Assembly (NCBI RefSeq): GCF_026000115.1
Contig: NZ_AP026867.1
Location: forward strand, 5,134,001-5,198,000
Direction of reading: 5' to 3'
Length of the DNA: 64,000 bases
From: Aureispira anguillae
GTDB taxonomy: Bacteria > Bacteroidota > Bacteroidia > Chitinophagales > Saprospiraceae
Each line of letters begins with the position of its first letter. The stretch's first letter is position 1. Under the pieces are notes generated by a model. It worked only from the letters and a program-made list of their open reading frames with translations, was not told the origin of the DNA and searched no databases. The position numbers were made by a program, and so were the translations under genes. Positions 16,794 through 24,841 of the stretch are shown piece by piece.

Positions 16794-17291
16794 TTAAGGA
16801 AAGTATTGTCGAGGATATTCAAAAAAGTGTAGTTGTCCATTTTTGGGAGTGACAGCCGCCCAAGTATCAACAGGAAACTGAATAGCAACAACGGCTCCCG
16901 TTGGCACATTATCAAGTTCAGGAATTGCATAAAAATTGGTAAAAACCGTATAGGAAGGATTATGCCCAAATAACATCACCTCTTGCCATTGATCATCAAG
17001 ATGCTGTACTATATTCACCAAGTCATAGGCACTCGCCTCATAAATAGTAGCAAGTACTTGAGTATTATCCCACTGATAACCTAACTGGAGGGCAAACTCC
17101 TTTGCAGTAAGTTGGGCTCGTTTGGCAGGGCTTGTAATAATCTTATCAGGAAAAATTCCCTTTCGATGCATTAATTTACCCATAAATGGAGCATCTCGCA
17201 TTCCTCGCTTATTCAATGGACGATCTATATCCTTTAGGCTAAGATCTTTCCAGCTAGATTTGGCATGTCGTACAAGATATAGTGTTTTCAT
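16794..17291 (-). CDS. SixA-like histidine phosphatase
   Basis: 165 residues of the histidine-phosphatase (phosphoglycerate-mutase-like) superfamily: N-terminal LYLVRHAKSSW with catalytic RH at 8-9, IITSPAKRAQLTA with the second Arg, and LFGHNPSY carrying the second catalytic His. Length and motifs match SixA, which dephosphorylates phosphohistidine on signalling domains. It lacks a signal peptide. It lies on the same strand as the RiPP-like locus but more than 500 bp upstream of it, so a link is not assumed. Confidence 0.8.
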   Translation of the reverse strand: MKTLYLVRHAKSSWKDLSLKDIDRPLNKRGMRDAPFMGKLMHRKGIFPDKIITSPAKRAQLTAKEFALQLGYQWDNTQVLATIYEASAYDLVNIVQHLDDQWQEVMLFGHNPSYTVFTNFYAIPELDNVPTGAVVAIQFPVDTWAAVTPKNGQLHFFEYPRQYFP

Positions 17292-17420
17292 AAAAAAGCG
17301 ATTTACGTTACAAATGGGGCAACTAAATGCAATAAATACATTATTAAGTCGCCTCCCCTTTTATTATGTTGGGTCAATAATAAATTCACTTTAACAAGTT
17401 AATCATTTTTGTCGAAAGGC

Positions 17421-19883
17421 TTAAAAATCAACCCTAAAACTTACTGCTGGTAAAATACCGCTGTGGTATCTAGGAACAAGTTGGTTCTGTTTAATATCAT
17501 ATAAATATTCTTTGATATTTTTAGCATCGGTTAAATTCTGGAAATCCAAAGCAATTGTATAGGACCATTTGGTGTGGCTTTTAATATAAGCAATACGAGC
17601 ATCAAAACGATAATAAACGCCATAAGCATCTTCTGCATAGCTCCCTTCAAACGCTCTAGATTCATCCAAGACCAAACCACCCGCAACCTTAGACGCAGCT
17701 TCGTCAATTGGAGTGTAACGATTACTACCATTCAGAAAGAACTTTAACCCAAGTTGCAAAATTCCTCCCTTCTTAAAGGTAAATTCTTTGGCTCCCATCA
17801 AACTAAGACTATACAAACCATCCATTCTCGTACGTCTCCATTCATTAGATAGAGTTTTATAATTAGAGCTATATAAAGATCCTGAACACAGCAAAAACCA
17901 CCCCTTATTAAATGCTTTTTCAACCGTCAAGTCAATTCCATAATTTCGTCCTTTCCCCTCCGAAACCATCGCTCTATCCCCATAGCCAAAACGTTCATTA
18001 TAAAACCAATACGTACTATTAGAATCTGGGCTAATGGGCAAATCAAATAAATGTTGGTAGTATAACTCCAAACCAATCCTCAAACTTTTCCCAACAATTT
18101 GTTCCCCTCCTATTATAATATGATGAGATTTTGCCATTTTAAGATTTCTATTTTTTTCTCCTCCATCAATATTCAATAAATAGACACCAATAGGAAGCAT
18201 TTTAGCGTGCAAGCCATAAGCGGCAGTAAGCGTGGTCTTTTTAGAAATAGCATATTTTGCGGAAAACCGTGGCTCTATAGAATAACTATTGTTTAATCCT
18301 AGAAAAGATCCTGCTACACCAATATTGAGCGTTAGTTTAGGAGTTGGTCTATAATTTCCTTGAACATAAGCTTGTATCAAAGGGCTTATTCCTTGTATTT
18401 TATTTAATAGGGTTTCATAACCACGAACAGAATCTCGATACAAACCTTTGTGTAAATAATAAAACATGGCATGTCCCGATATGCCCGTTTTTAGCCGAAA
18501 ACGATTGCTGATCTTTCGGCTATAGGTTCCTTGTACACTATAGCGCCCATAAACATATTCATGGGTATTTATTCGAGTACTATCAGGGGTTACATAATCG
18601 GTAGGAGTTCTTGTTATTTTATTTTTCTTCTTAATGTAAGAATTGATTTGGTTCGCATCTCCCAAGCCTGGCAACGCCCAATTGGCATTATCTTCATTAT
18701 CGGAGATTTGATACACTTGTACGCCTGAAACAATAGTTAAGAAAGATTGATCGTCTAGCAAATAGGTATAATTCAGTCCTAAAATCCCCATATTCGTCTT
18801 AAAATTTTTGCGAACATAGTCCAAACGAGTAACCCAATCTGCCGTATCTTTAATCTGCCATTGCTCGCTAGAAACACCACCTAAACCAAAAAACTTGAGA
18901 TGATGCTTATTATCCTTAGATACAATATTCAAATTAAACGAAAGATCCTGAAAATCATTTAATACATTTTCACGCACGACATAGATTCCCATCGCTCCCA
19001 TTATTCCCAAAGTAGAATAACGATAATTAAACAAAAAGGAACTCTTTCCTTTTTTGATGGGTCCCTCTACCGAAAGGTCAATTCCCAAGACTCCTATACG
19101 AGCCATAAAATCAAAATCCTGCATATTCCCTTTGCGGAAACGCAAATCAAAAACACCAGAATAGGCATTCCCATACTCTGCTGAAAACGCCCCTGTAGAA
19201 AAATCAGATTGTCCCAAAACCGCTACACTTAAGGCTGAGATTCCTCCCCCACTAGAACCAGGATGTGTAAAATGGCTTGTATTTTCTATAGCTAACCCTT
19301 GCAGACGCCATGCCATTGCCATCGCCGAATTTCCTCTAATTACAATATCATTCTCGTCATCTTGGCTTGCCTGAACGCCTGAGAAAGCCATCGCCATACG
19401 ACCAGGATCATCCAAAGACCCAGCATAACGTTGTGTCTGTTCAGCCGAAAAGGATCGAGTGCTTACGACAGATAATTCATTGAGTGCTCTATTTCCTATC
19501 CCATTCGATTCCGAGGCCCTTACAACAACTTCTTCTGTTGTTTCTACCGATTCTGCCATCGCAATCTCTAAATAGGGTTCTTTGGCTGTTGTCACAATAA
19601 TACCATCACTCACATAAGTTACATATCCCAAATATTGAACCTCTATCACCTGTCGTCCTACTGGCACATTTTCTAATACAAAATTGCCATCCACATCTGT
19701 TGTTGTTGCTAGAGCAGGCTCTATTCCTTGAACAAAAACAGTAGCACTAATTAAAGTCTGCTGAGTCGTCTTATCAAATACTTTTCCTCTAAACTTTTGG
19801 GTTCGATTATTCTTGTCGTCACCCTGTGCCATCACAATAATATTTGTTGCGAACAACAATAAAAAGAGATATACTATTTTCAT
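17421..19883 (-). CDS. TonB-dependent receptor
   Basis: An 820-residue outer-membrane receptor. The ATG at 19883 (MKIVYLFLLLFATNIIVMAQ) gives a full signal peptide; a GTG two codons earlier is also open. Order: signal peptide, CarboxypepD_reg-like domain (about 30-115, FRGKVFDKTTQQTLISATVF), plug (DPGRMAMAFSGVQASQDDENDIVIRGNSAMAM), and a long barrel ending in ILPAVSFRVDF with terminal Phe. The substrate is unknown. A promoter lies at 19951-19980. It heads the minus-strand run that includes the RiPP-like locus and could import or sense its product, by position only. Confidence 0.85.
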   Translation of the reverse strand: MKIVYLFLLLFATNIIVMAQGDDKNNRTQKFRGKVFDKTTQQTLISATVFVQGIEPALATTTDVDGNFVLENVPVGRQVIEVQYLGYVTYVSDGIIVTTAKEPYLEIAMAESVETTEEVVVRASESNGIGNRALNELSVVSTRSFSAEQTQRYAGSLDDPGRMAMAFSGVQASQDDENDIVIRGNSAMAMAWRLQGLAIENTSHFTHPGSSGGGISALSVAVLGQSDFSTGAFSAEYGNAYSGVFDLRFRKGNMQDFDFMARIGVLGIDLSVEGPIKKGKSSFLFNYRYSTLGIMGAMGIYVVRENVLNDFQDLSFNLNIVSKDNKHHLKFFGLGGVSSEQWQIKDTADWVTRLDYVRKNFKTNMGILGLNYTYLLDDQSFLTIVSGVQVYQISDNEDNANWALPGLGDANQINSYIKKKNKITRTPTDYVTPDSTRINTHEYVYGRYSVQGTYSRKISNRFRLKTGISGHAMFYYLHKGLYRDSVRGYETLLNKIQGISPLIQAYVQGNYRPTPKLTLNIGVAGSFLGLNNSYSIEPRFSAKYAISKKTTLTAAYGLHAKMLPIGVYLLNIDGGEKNRNLKMAKSHHIIIGGEQIVGKSLRIGLELYYQHLFDLPISPDSNSTYWFYNERFGYGDRAMVSEGKGRNYGIDLTVEKAFNKGWFLLCSGSLYSSNYKTLSNEWRRTRMDGLYSLSLMGAKEFTFKKGGILQLGLKFFLNGSNRYTPIDEAASKVAGGLVLDESRAFEGSYAEDAYGVYYRFDARIAYIKSHTKWSYTIALDFQNLTDAKNIKEYLYDIKQNQLVPRYHSGILPAVSFRVDF

Positions 19884-19950
19884 AATCACATCAAAATTTG
19901 GTTAACAATCCTATTACTTACTAGTAATCAACAATTAAACATTATTAATA

Positions 19951-19980
19951 CAAAGCTATTTAAATAAATTAAACATTCAA
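19951..19980 (-). promoter_or_regulatory. Promoter of the TonB receptor
   Basis: On the minus strand TTG (19980-19978) precedes TAGCTTTG (19958-19951) by 19 bp, fitting the Bacteroidota -33/-7 pattern. The start codon follows about 68 bp after the -7 box. Confidence 0.55.
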
Positions 19981-20048
19981 ACAATTTTCTTTTTTTTTAA
20001 TTTCCCCACTCTTAAAACAATATTGGTTTTGGCTTGTTAAGAAATATT

Positions 20049-20092
20049 ACTATAAAAATAGTTGTATTACTACAAAAATAGTTATACCTTTG
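20049..20092 (+). promoter_or_regulatory. Promoter with tandem dyads (possible repressor operators)
   Basis: TTG (20062-20064) and TACCTTTG (20085-20092) form a -33/-7 pair with 20-bp spacing. Two dyads, ACTAT-AAAA-ATAGT (20049-20062) and ACTAC-AAAA-ATAGT (20069-20082), sit exactly 20 bp apart, over and within the promoter. Their shape and place suggest binding of a dimeric repressor. BlaI/MecI-type repressors commonly pair with M56 peptidases such as the one encoded downstream, but no repressor gene is in the window. Confidence 0.5.
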
Positions 20093-20136
20093 AGTTATGA
20101 AAGAATAAAACCACTGAAGGGCCAACAATAGGCGGT

Positions 20137-20178
20137 CTTAAGAGGCATTGGATAATGCTTCTTAAGGTGTCATTTTTT
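20137..20178 (+). terminator. Leader hairpin followed by T-run (possible attenuator)
   Basis: CTTAAGAGGCATT (20137-20149) pairs with AATGCTTCTTAAG (20154-20166) through a GGAT loop with one G-T wobble, and a T6 run follows at 20173-20178. It lies between the promoter and the start of the M56 fusion gene, so it could end most transcripts early or shape the leader. A three-codon ORF (MKE, start 20098) precedes it. Confidence 0.45.
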
Positions 20179-20225
20179 AATTTGTGTCAAATAACGAAGC
20201 AAAAGACAATCAAAACAAGCAGAAG

Positions 20226-22019
20226 ATGAATCCAATCAGATGTATGGTAGTTTCTGTATTTACGTTGAGTACATTGATGTTATTGTATCGCTTAGTGATA
20301 CAAAACAAAGCATCTTTTGGTACAAGAAGGATAGCCTTGTTATTGATTTTGTTGTGCTCTATTGCCTTGCCATTCTTAGAAATTGAATCGCCTATGAACA
20401 ACTGGCAATCAATAATTTCTCCCCCTTCTTTTTTAGCAAAAAAAAACCAGACCTATACGCTAAAAGAGGCAGATATGTTGCATGAAGCAGTTCAAGTTGT
20501 GGATCTCTTTTCGCCCGTTAATGTAGAACAACAAACTATAGAGGAAACAAGTATTCCTCTTTCAAAATATTCAAAAAACACTAATTTTTTTGACAAACAA
20601 TACTTGCTTATTGTTTATTTACTGGGGTTTTTACTCCTAGGAATCCGACTATTATTACAATTAGGACAGTTTTTCCTTGCTATCTTTTATCATAAAAACA
20701 TTGTAAAAGATGGTTATCGGTATGTCCTTATGAATCATCCCAACATTGCATCTTCTTTTATGAATTACATTCTAATAAGTAAAGATATTTGGGAATCTGA
20801 CGACCAATTACTCATTGTTGAACATGAATGCATGCATGTTCGACTATGGCACAGTTTAGATCGACTTTGTACTGAGATTTTATGCGTTTTTCAGTGGTTT
20901 AATCCTTTCATCTATTGGTTTCGAAAAGATTTGATTGCGGTACATGAGTACCAAGTAGACCAAGCACTTATCGCTAATGGTGTTGACAGCATTCTCTATC
21001 AACAACTCATTGCTAAATATGCTTCACCTACCCATTCATTTAACTTTGGAAATCATTTTAACCATTCACTAACTTTAAATCGTATAAAAATGATTGCTCA
21101 ACATAAAACATTTACCAAACGCAATACTTATCGTATCCTTTTGCTATTTCCTATGGTTATGATATTGTCTTGTATTTTTGCTTTTCAATCGCCTAAAACC
21201 AAGCCTGCCACAACCAGTAGCATTTCTGGAGGAATTACGATTCCATCCATACCCAGCGAGATAGATTTTGCAGGGGAAGCCTTGCCTATGGATAATTTTG
21301 ATGCCAAAGAACGCTTTGATCGAGAGTTAATTTCCAATTGTTTTCGCCATTCTGCAACCGTGTTATTTTTGAAGAGAGCCAATCGTTATTTTCCTATTAT
21401 TGAGCCTATTTTAGCCCAACATGGTATTCCTGATGACATCAAGTACTTAGCAGTAGCCGAGTCTGCTCTGGCGAATGCCGTTTCACCAATGGGTGCAAAA
21501 GGTTTTTGGCAATTTATGCCTAGAAGCGCTCAAGAAAAGGGGCTGGAAATATCTACCGAAATTGATGAACGCTATCACTTAGAAAAAGCAACCGTCGCCG
21601 CTTGTCAATACCTAAAAGAGGCCTATCAAAAATTGGGTTCTTGGACTTTGGCAGCAGCAGCATATAATATGGGGCGTGCTGGACTTCAGAAAAAAATGAC
21701 TGAACAAGGAGGAAAGAATTATTTTGATTTGCATCTGAATACAGAGACAGCACGTTATGTCCTTCGGATTATGGCGATCAAGGAAATTATGCAACACCCT
21801 GCATCTTACGGCTTTAATTTGGAAGAAAAAGACCTCTACCCTCCTATGCCAACATTTAAGGTTGTTGTAGAACGCAATGCTGTTCCCAATTTAGCAGATT
21901 ATGCCAAAAAACACCACATATCCTACCGTATGCTTAAGCTTTATAACCCTTGGTTGCTAGGTACTTCCCTAAAAAACCCAAACCATAAAGCGTATTCAAT
22001 TAAGATACCTGTGAGTTAG
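20226..22019 (+). CDS. M56 (BlaR1-like) peptidase fused to a lytic transglycosylase
   Basis: 597 residues from the ATG at 20226 (a GTG at 20184 adds 14 polar residues). The first half is an M56 membrane peptidase: hydrophobic helices (about 5-45 and 130-150), zinc motif EHECMH (H200-H204) and WFNPFIYWFRKDL. A further transmembrane helix near 300-320 precedes a signalling-free periplasmic half with an SLT domain: catalytic Glu in VAESALANAVSPMGAKGFWQF (E412), then YNMGRAG. The C-terminus (FKVVVERNAVPNLADYAKKH) resembles a LysM-like unit, as in MltD. BlaR1/MecR1 relatives normally carry a penicillin-binding sensor or a TonB domain here. The protein may couple proteolytic derepression to murein cleavage; that is inference. 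Confidence 0.8.
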   Translation: MNPIRCMVVSVFTLSTLMLLYRLVIQNKASFGTRRIALLLILLCSIALPFLEIESPMNNWQSIISPPSFLAKKNQTYTLKEADMLHEAVQVVDLFSPVNVEQQTIEETSIPLSKYSKNTNFFDKQYLLIVYLLGFLLLGIRLLLQLGQFFLAIFYHKNIVKDGYRYVLMNHPNIASSFMNYILISKDIWESDDQLLIVEHECMHVRLWHSLDRLCTEILCVFQWFNPFIYWFRKDLIAVHEYQVDQALIANGVDSILYQQLIAKYASPTHSFNFGNHFNHSLTLNRIKMIAQHKTFTKRNTYRILLLFPMVMILSCIFAFQSPKTKPATTSSISGGITIPSIPSEIDFAGEALPMDNFDAKERFDRELISNCFRHSATVLFLKRANRYFPIIEPILAQHGIPDDIKYLAVAESALANAVSPMGAKGFWQFMPRSAQEKGLEISTEIDERYHLEKATVAACQYLKEAYQKLGSWTLAAAAYNMGRAGLQKKMTEQGGKNYFDLHLNTETARYVLRIMAIKEIMQHPASYGFNLEEKDLYPPMPTFKVVVERNAVPNLADYAKKHHISYRMLKLYNPWLLGTSLKNPNHKAYSIKIPVS

Positions 22020-22053
22020 TAGGCATTCAAAAAGGTTAATGAGCATAGCTTAA

Positions 22054-22092
22054 AAGCATGAATCATCCCCAACGAGAAGATGATTCATGCTT
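22054..22092. terminator. Bidirectional terminator
   Basis: AAGCATGAATCATC (22054-22067) and GATGATTCATGCTT (22079-22092) form a perfect 14-bp stem with an 11-nt loop; T-rich sequence follows on the plus strand. It separates the convergent M56 fusion and tex genes. Confidence 0.75.
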
Positions 22093-22113
22093 ATTTTATT
22101 CTAAAGTAACGGA

Positions 22114-24222
22114 TTAATCAACCAAAGATAGCTGGATACGCTTCCGCTGCAAATCTACATCCAGAACCGTTACCTCTAACTCCTCTCCCAACTTAAGTAC
22201 AGTAGCAGGGTCGTCTACAAATTTATGACTCATTTTGGATTTGTGAATTAAGCCGTTTTCTTTGATTCCAATATCAACAAAAGCTCCAAATGCTGTAATG
22301 TTGGTTACCACAGCAGGCAATTTCATTCCAGCACTCAATTCCTCTATGCTGCTAATATTAGCAAATGAAAAGACCTGACGAGTAGAACGAGGATCACGAC
22401 CAGGTTTCTCCAACTCCCCCATAATATCTTTTAGAGTTGGTAAACCAACTTTGTTAGATGTATAAACATTCAGATCAATCTGTTTGCGCAACTCAGCATT
22501 GGCAATTAAATCTTCTACCTGACAATTTAGATCCTTGGCCATTTGCTCAACAATAGAATAAACCTCAGGGTGTACAGCTGTGTTATCCAAAGGGTTTTTA
22601 GCATTTTTGACTCTCAAAAAACCAGCAGCTTGTTCATAAGCCTTGGCTCCCAAACGAGGGACATCTAACAACTCTTTTCGGCTATTAAAAGACCCATTTG
22701 CCTTTCTGTAAGCTACAATATTTCGAGCAATGCTATAGCCCAAACCAGAGACATAGGTTAACAAATGTTCACTGGCTGTATTGAGGTCTACCCCAACAGC
22801 ATTTACGCAACTTTCAACAACAGCATCTAGTTTAAGTTGCAACTTCTTTTGATCCACATCGTGCTGATACTGCCCAACACCAATTGATTTAGGATCAATT
22901 TTCACCAATTCAGCCAAGGGATCTGCCAAACGCCGACCAATAGAAACTGAACCTCTAACCGTAATATCTTCATCGGGAAATTCTTTGCGGGCAATATCTG
23001 AAGCTGAGTAAATAGAAGCACCACTTTCATTGACCAAGAAGATGTCTACCTTGTGCTTAAATTTAAGGCCTCTTACAAAAGCCTCCGTTTCTCTGCCTGC
23101 TGTTCCATTGCCAATTGCAATGGCCTCTATGTTGTATTTCTGAACCAAACGTGTCAAAATGCGTTCTGCCTCTGCGGTTTTATTGCGAGGAGCAGTAGGA
23201 TAAATAACCGTATGCTCTTTTAGGTCGCCCGTGTCCGAAAGACAAACCACCTTACAACCCGTTGCAAAACCTGGATCAATAGCCAAGATTCGTTTCTGCC
23301 CCAATGGTGAAGCTAACAACAATTGACGAAGGTTTGTAGCAAAGATGTTGATGGAATAATCGTCTGCTTTTTCCTTCGATTTATTTCTAAATTCCGTACT
23401 GATAGAAGGCTTTAACAAACGCTTATAAGCATCTGTGATCGCATCGGCCATTACATCTTCTGCCTCATTTTTTCCCTTTAGGTAAATACGATCTAAACTC
23501 TCCAAAGGACGAAACTCTTCTGGTTCAATGTTGACCCTCAAAAATCCCTCCTTTTCAGCTCGAAGAATAGCCAATAATTGATGCGGTTGTACCTTATCTA
23601 AGGCTTTTTCAAATTCAAAATAATCTTTGTATTTAATCGCCTCTTCTTCTTTTGATTTAACCAATTTGGCAGTTCCTCTAGCAAAACGTTCAAATTGGCG
23701 ACGAACAGCATTTCTCGCTCGTTCATCTTCATTGATCCACTCAGCAATAATATCTCTAGCTCCTTGCAGTGCATCTGCAACATCAACCACTTCTCCCTTA
23801 ACAAAACGCTGTGCCTCTCGTTCCACATCATTGGTTCGTTGTGCCATAATCAACTTTGCCAAACCTTCTAAACCTTTGGCTCTTGCTTTGGCCGCTCTTG
23901 TTTGACGTTTCTTTTTATAGGGCAAGTAAATATCTTCTAACTTGGTTAAATCAAAGGTTGTTTCTATTCTTGTTTTGAGTTCGGGCGTCAATTTGTCTTG
24001 CCCCTCAATTGCTTTTAAGATAGCTTCTTGTCGTTTTAGAATGTCTTTTTGGGATTCCCATTGTTCAAATATGTTCATAATTTGAACCTCATCTAAACTT
24101 CCTGTCGCTTCTTTCCGATACCGTGCAATAAAAGGGATGGTTGCACCATCTTCCAACAATTCGATTACATTTTCTATTGACTTGGGGCTTAAATTCAGTG
24201 CTTGGGCGATTCTATTTATCAT
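22114..24222 (-). CDS. tex: Tex-family RNA-binding transcription accessory protein
   Basis: 702 residues with the Tex order: N-terminal helical domain (IEDVIELLEDGATIPFIARYRKE-type segment near 17-38), a YqgF-like domain (ILAIDPGFATGCKVVCLSDTG), helix-hairpin-helix (VGVDLNTASEHLLTYVSGLG and SRKELLDVPRLGAKAYEQAAGFLR), and a C-terminal S1 domain (GMKLPAVVTNITAFGAFVDIG ... LVD). It is slightly shorter than the roughly 770 residues of E. coli Tex because the tail after S1 is absent. It acts in the cytoplasm on RNA/transcription complexes. Single gene with its own promoter (24353-24383). Confidence 0.92.
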   Translation of the reverse strand: MINRIAQALNLSPKSIENVIELLEDGATIPFIARYRKEATGSLDEVQIMNIFEQWESQKDILKRQEAILKAIEGQDKLTPELKTRIETTFDLTKLEDIYLPYKKKRQTRAAKARAKGLEGLAKLIMAQRTNDVEREAQRFVKGEVVDVADALQGARDIIAEWINEDERARNAVRRQFERFARGTAKLVKSKEEEAIKYKDYFEFEKALDKVQPHQLLAILRAEKEGFLRVNIEPEEFRPLESLDRIYLKGKNEAEDVMADAITDAYKRLLKPSISTEFRNKSKEKADDYSINIFATNLRQLLLASPLGQKRILAIDPGFATGCKVVCLSDTGDLKEHTVIYPTAPRNKTAEAERILTRLVQKYNIEAIAIGNGTAGRETEAFVRGLKFKHKVDIFLVNESGASIYSASDIARKEFPDEDITVRGSVSIGRRLADPLAELVKIDPKSIGVGQYQHDVDQKKLQLKLDAVVESCVNAVGVDLNTASEHLLTYVSGLGYSIARNIVAYRKANGSFNSRKELLDVPRLGAKAYEQAAGFLRVKNAKNPLDNTAVHPEVYSIVEQMAKDLNCQVEDLIANAELRKQIDLNVYTSNKVGLPTLKDIMGELEKPGRDPRSTRQVFSFANISSIEELSAGMKLPAVVTNITAFGAFVDIGIKENGLIHKSKMSHKFVDDPATVLKLGEELEVTVLDVDLQRKRIQLSLVD

Positions 24223-24352
24223 ACCTTAATATCTTGTTTTTATAACAAACACTTACTGCTTAAAATGAAAGTAAGTGCATTTTTTTATAACAATCCTTTC
24301 AAAGAAAAAAGGGGTCAAAAATAAGTATTTTGATGCTAATAATCAAATGAAT

Positions 24353-24383
24353 CAAAGGTAATAATACTTGTCAATTTAAGCAA
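24353..24383 (-). promoter_or_regulatory. Promoter of tex
   Basis: On the minus strand TTG (24383-24381) is followed after 20 bp by TACCTTTG (24360-24353), an exact -7 box. The tex start is about 130 bp downstream. Confidence 0.55.
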
Positions 24384-24399
24384 TATTATAATATACCAC

Positions 24400-24768
24400 T
24401 ACTCCGTTAAAAAACCGTATTCAACTGATTATAAAAATGATGCAATTTCATCATTCAAAATACTAGTTACTTGATAACCTAGCTTTGCTAGCTCATGTAA
24501 TAATCAATCGAATACATGAGCAAAGCGAACCGAGTCCTGCGAGTTCACGAGTGATAATGAACTATAAGTGAAACGCTCACGACCTCAGGGAGCTCATAAG
24601 CGCTAGCGCACTAACTAACCTAGCACCGTAGGTAAAGGTAAAGCCCGTTAGCGTACTAACTGCGCTAGTTTATAGCTAAAGCTATAAAGGAAAAAAATAT
24701 CTCACGAGTGTAACGAACCGACCTCAGGGAGCTCATAAGCGCTAGCGCACTAACTAATCAACGGAGTA
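24400..24768. repeat. Palindrome-rich repeat island B (TACTCCGTT ends)
   Basis: The 619-bp gap between tex and the LRR gene holds no gene. A 369-bp block is bounded by TACTCCGTT (24400-24408) and AACGGAGTA (24760-24768), as in island A. Inside, a segment beginning CGACCTCAGGGAGCTCATAA occurs twice (about 24585 and 24719), and the palindrome TTTATAGCT/AGCTATAAA lies near 24670. No transposase. The block looks like a non-autonomous element or a mosaic of REP-like units. Confidence 0.6.
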
Positions 24769-24782
24769 TTAAACATACATAA

Positions 24783-24810
24783 AGAGCCTTCTAAAAAATT
24801 AGAAAGCTCT
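24783..24810 (-). terminator. Terminator of the LRR gene at 24842
   Basis: AGAGCCTTCTAA (24783-24794) pairs with TTAGAAAGCTCT (24799-24810), one mismatch, short A-rich loop. The same hairpin ends the paralogous gene at 33487-33515. Confidence 0.6.
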
Positions 24811-24841
24811 CTATACGCCAAAATTGGAGAATTTATGGTTT

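Noticed and set aside
24400-24768. Island B as an insertion sequence
   Set aside because: No transposase frame, even a degraded one, is readable in either strand.
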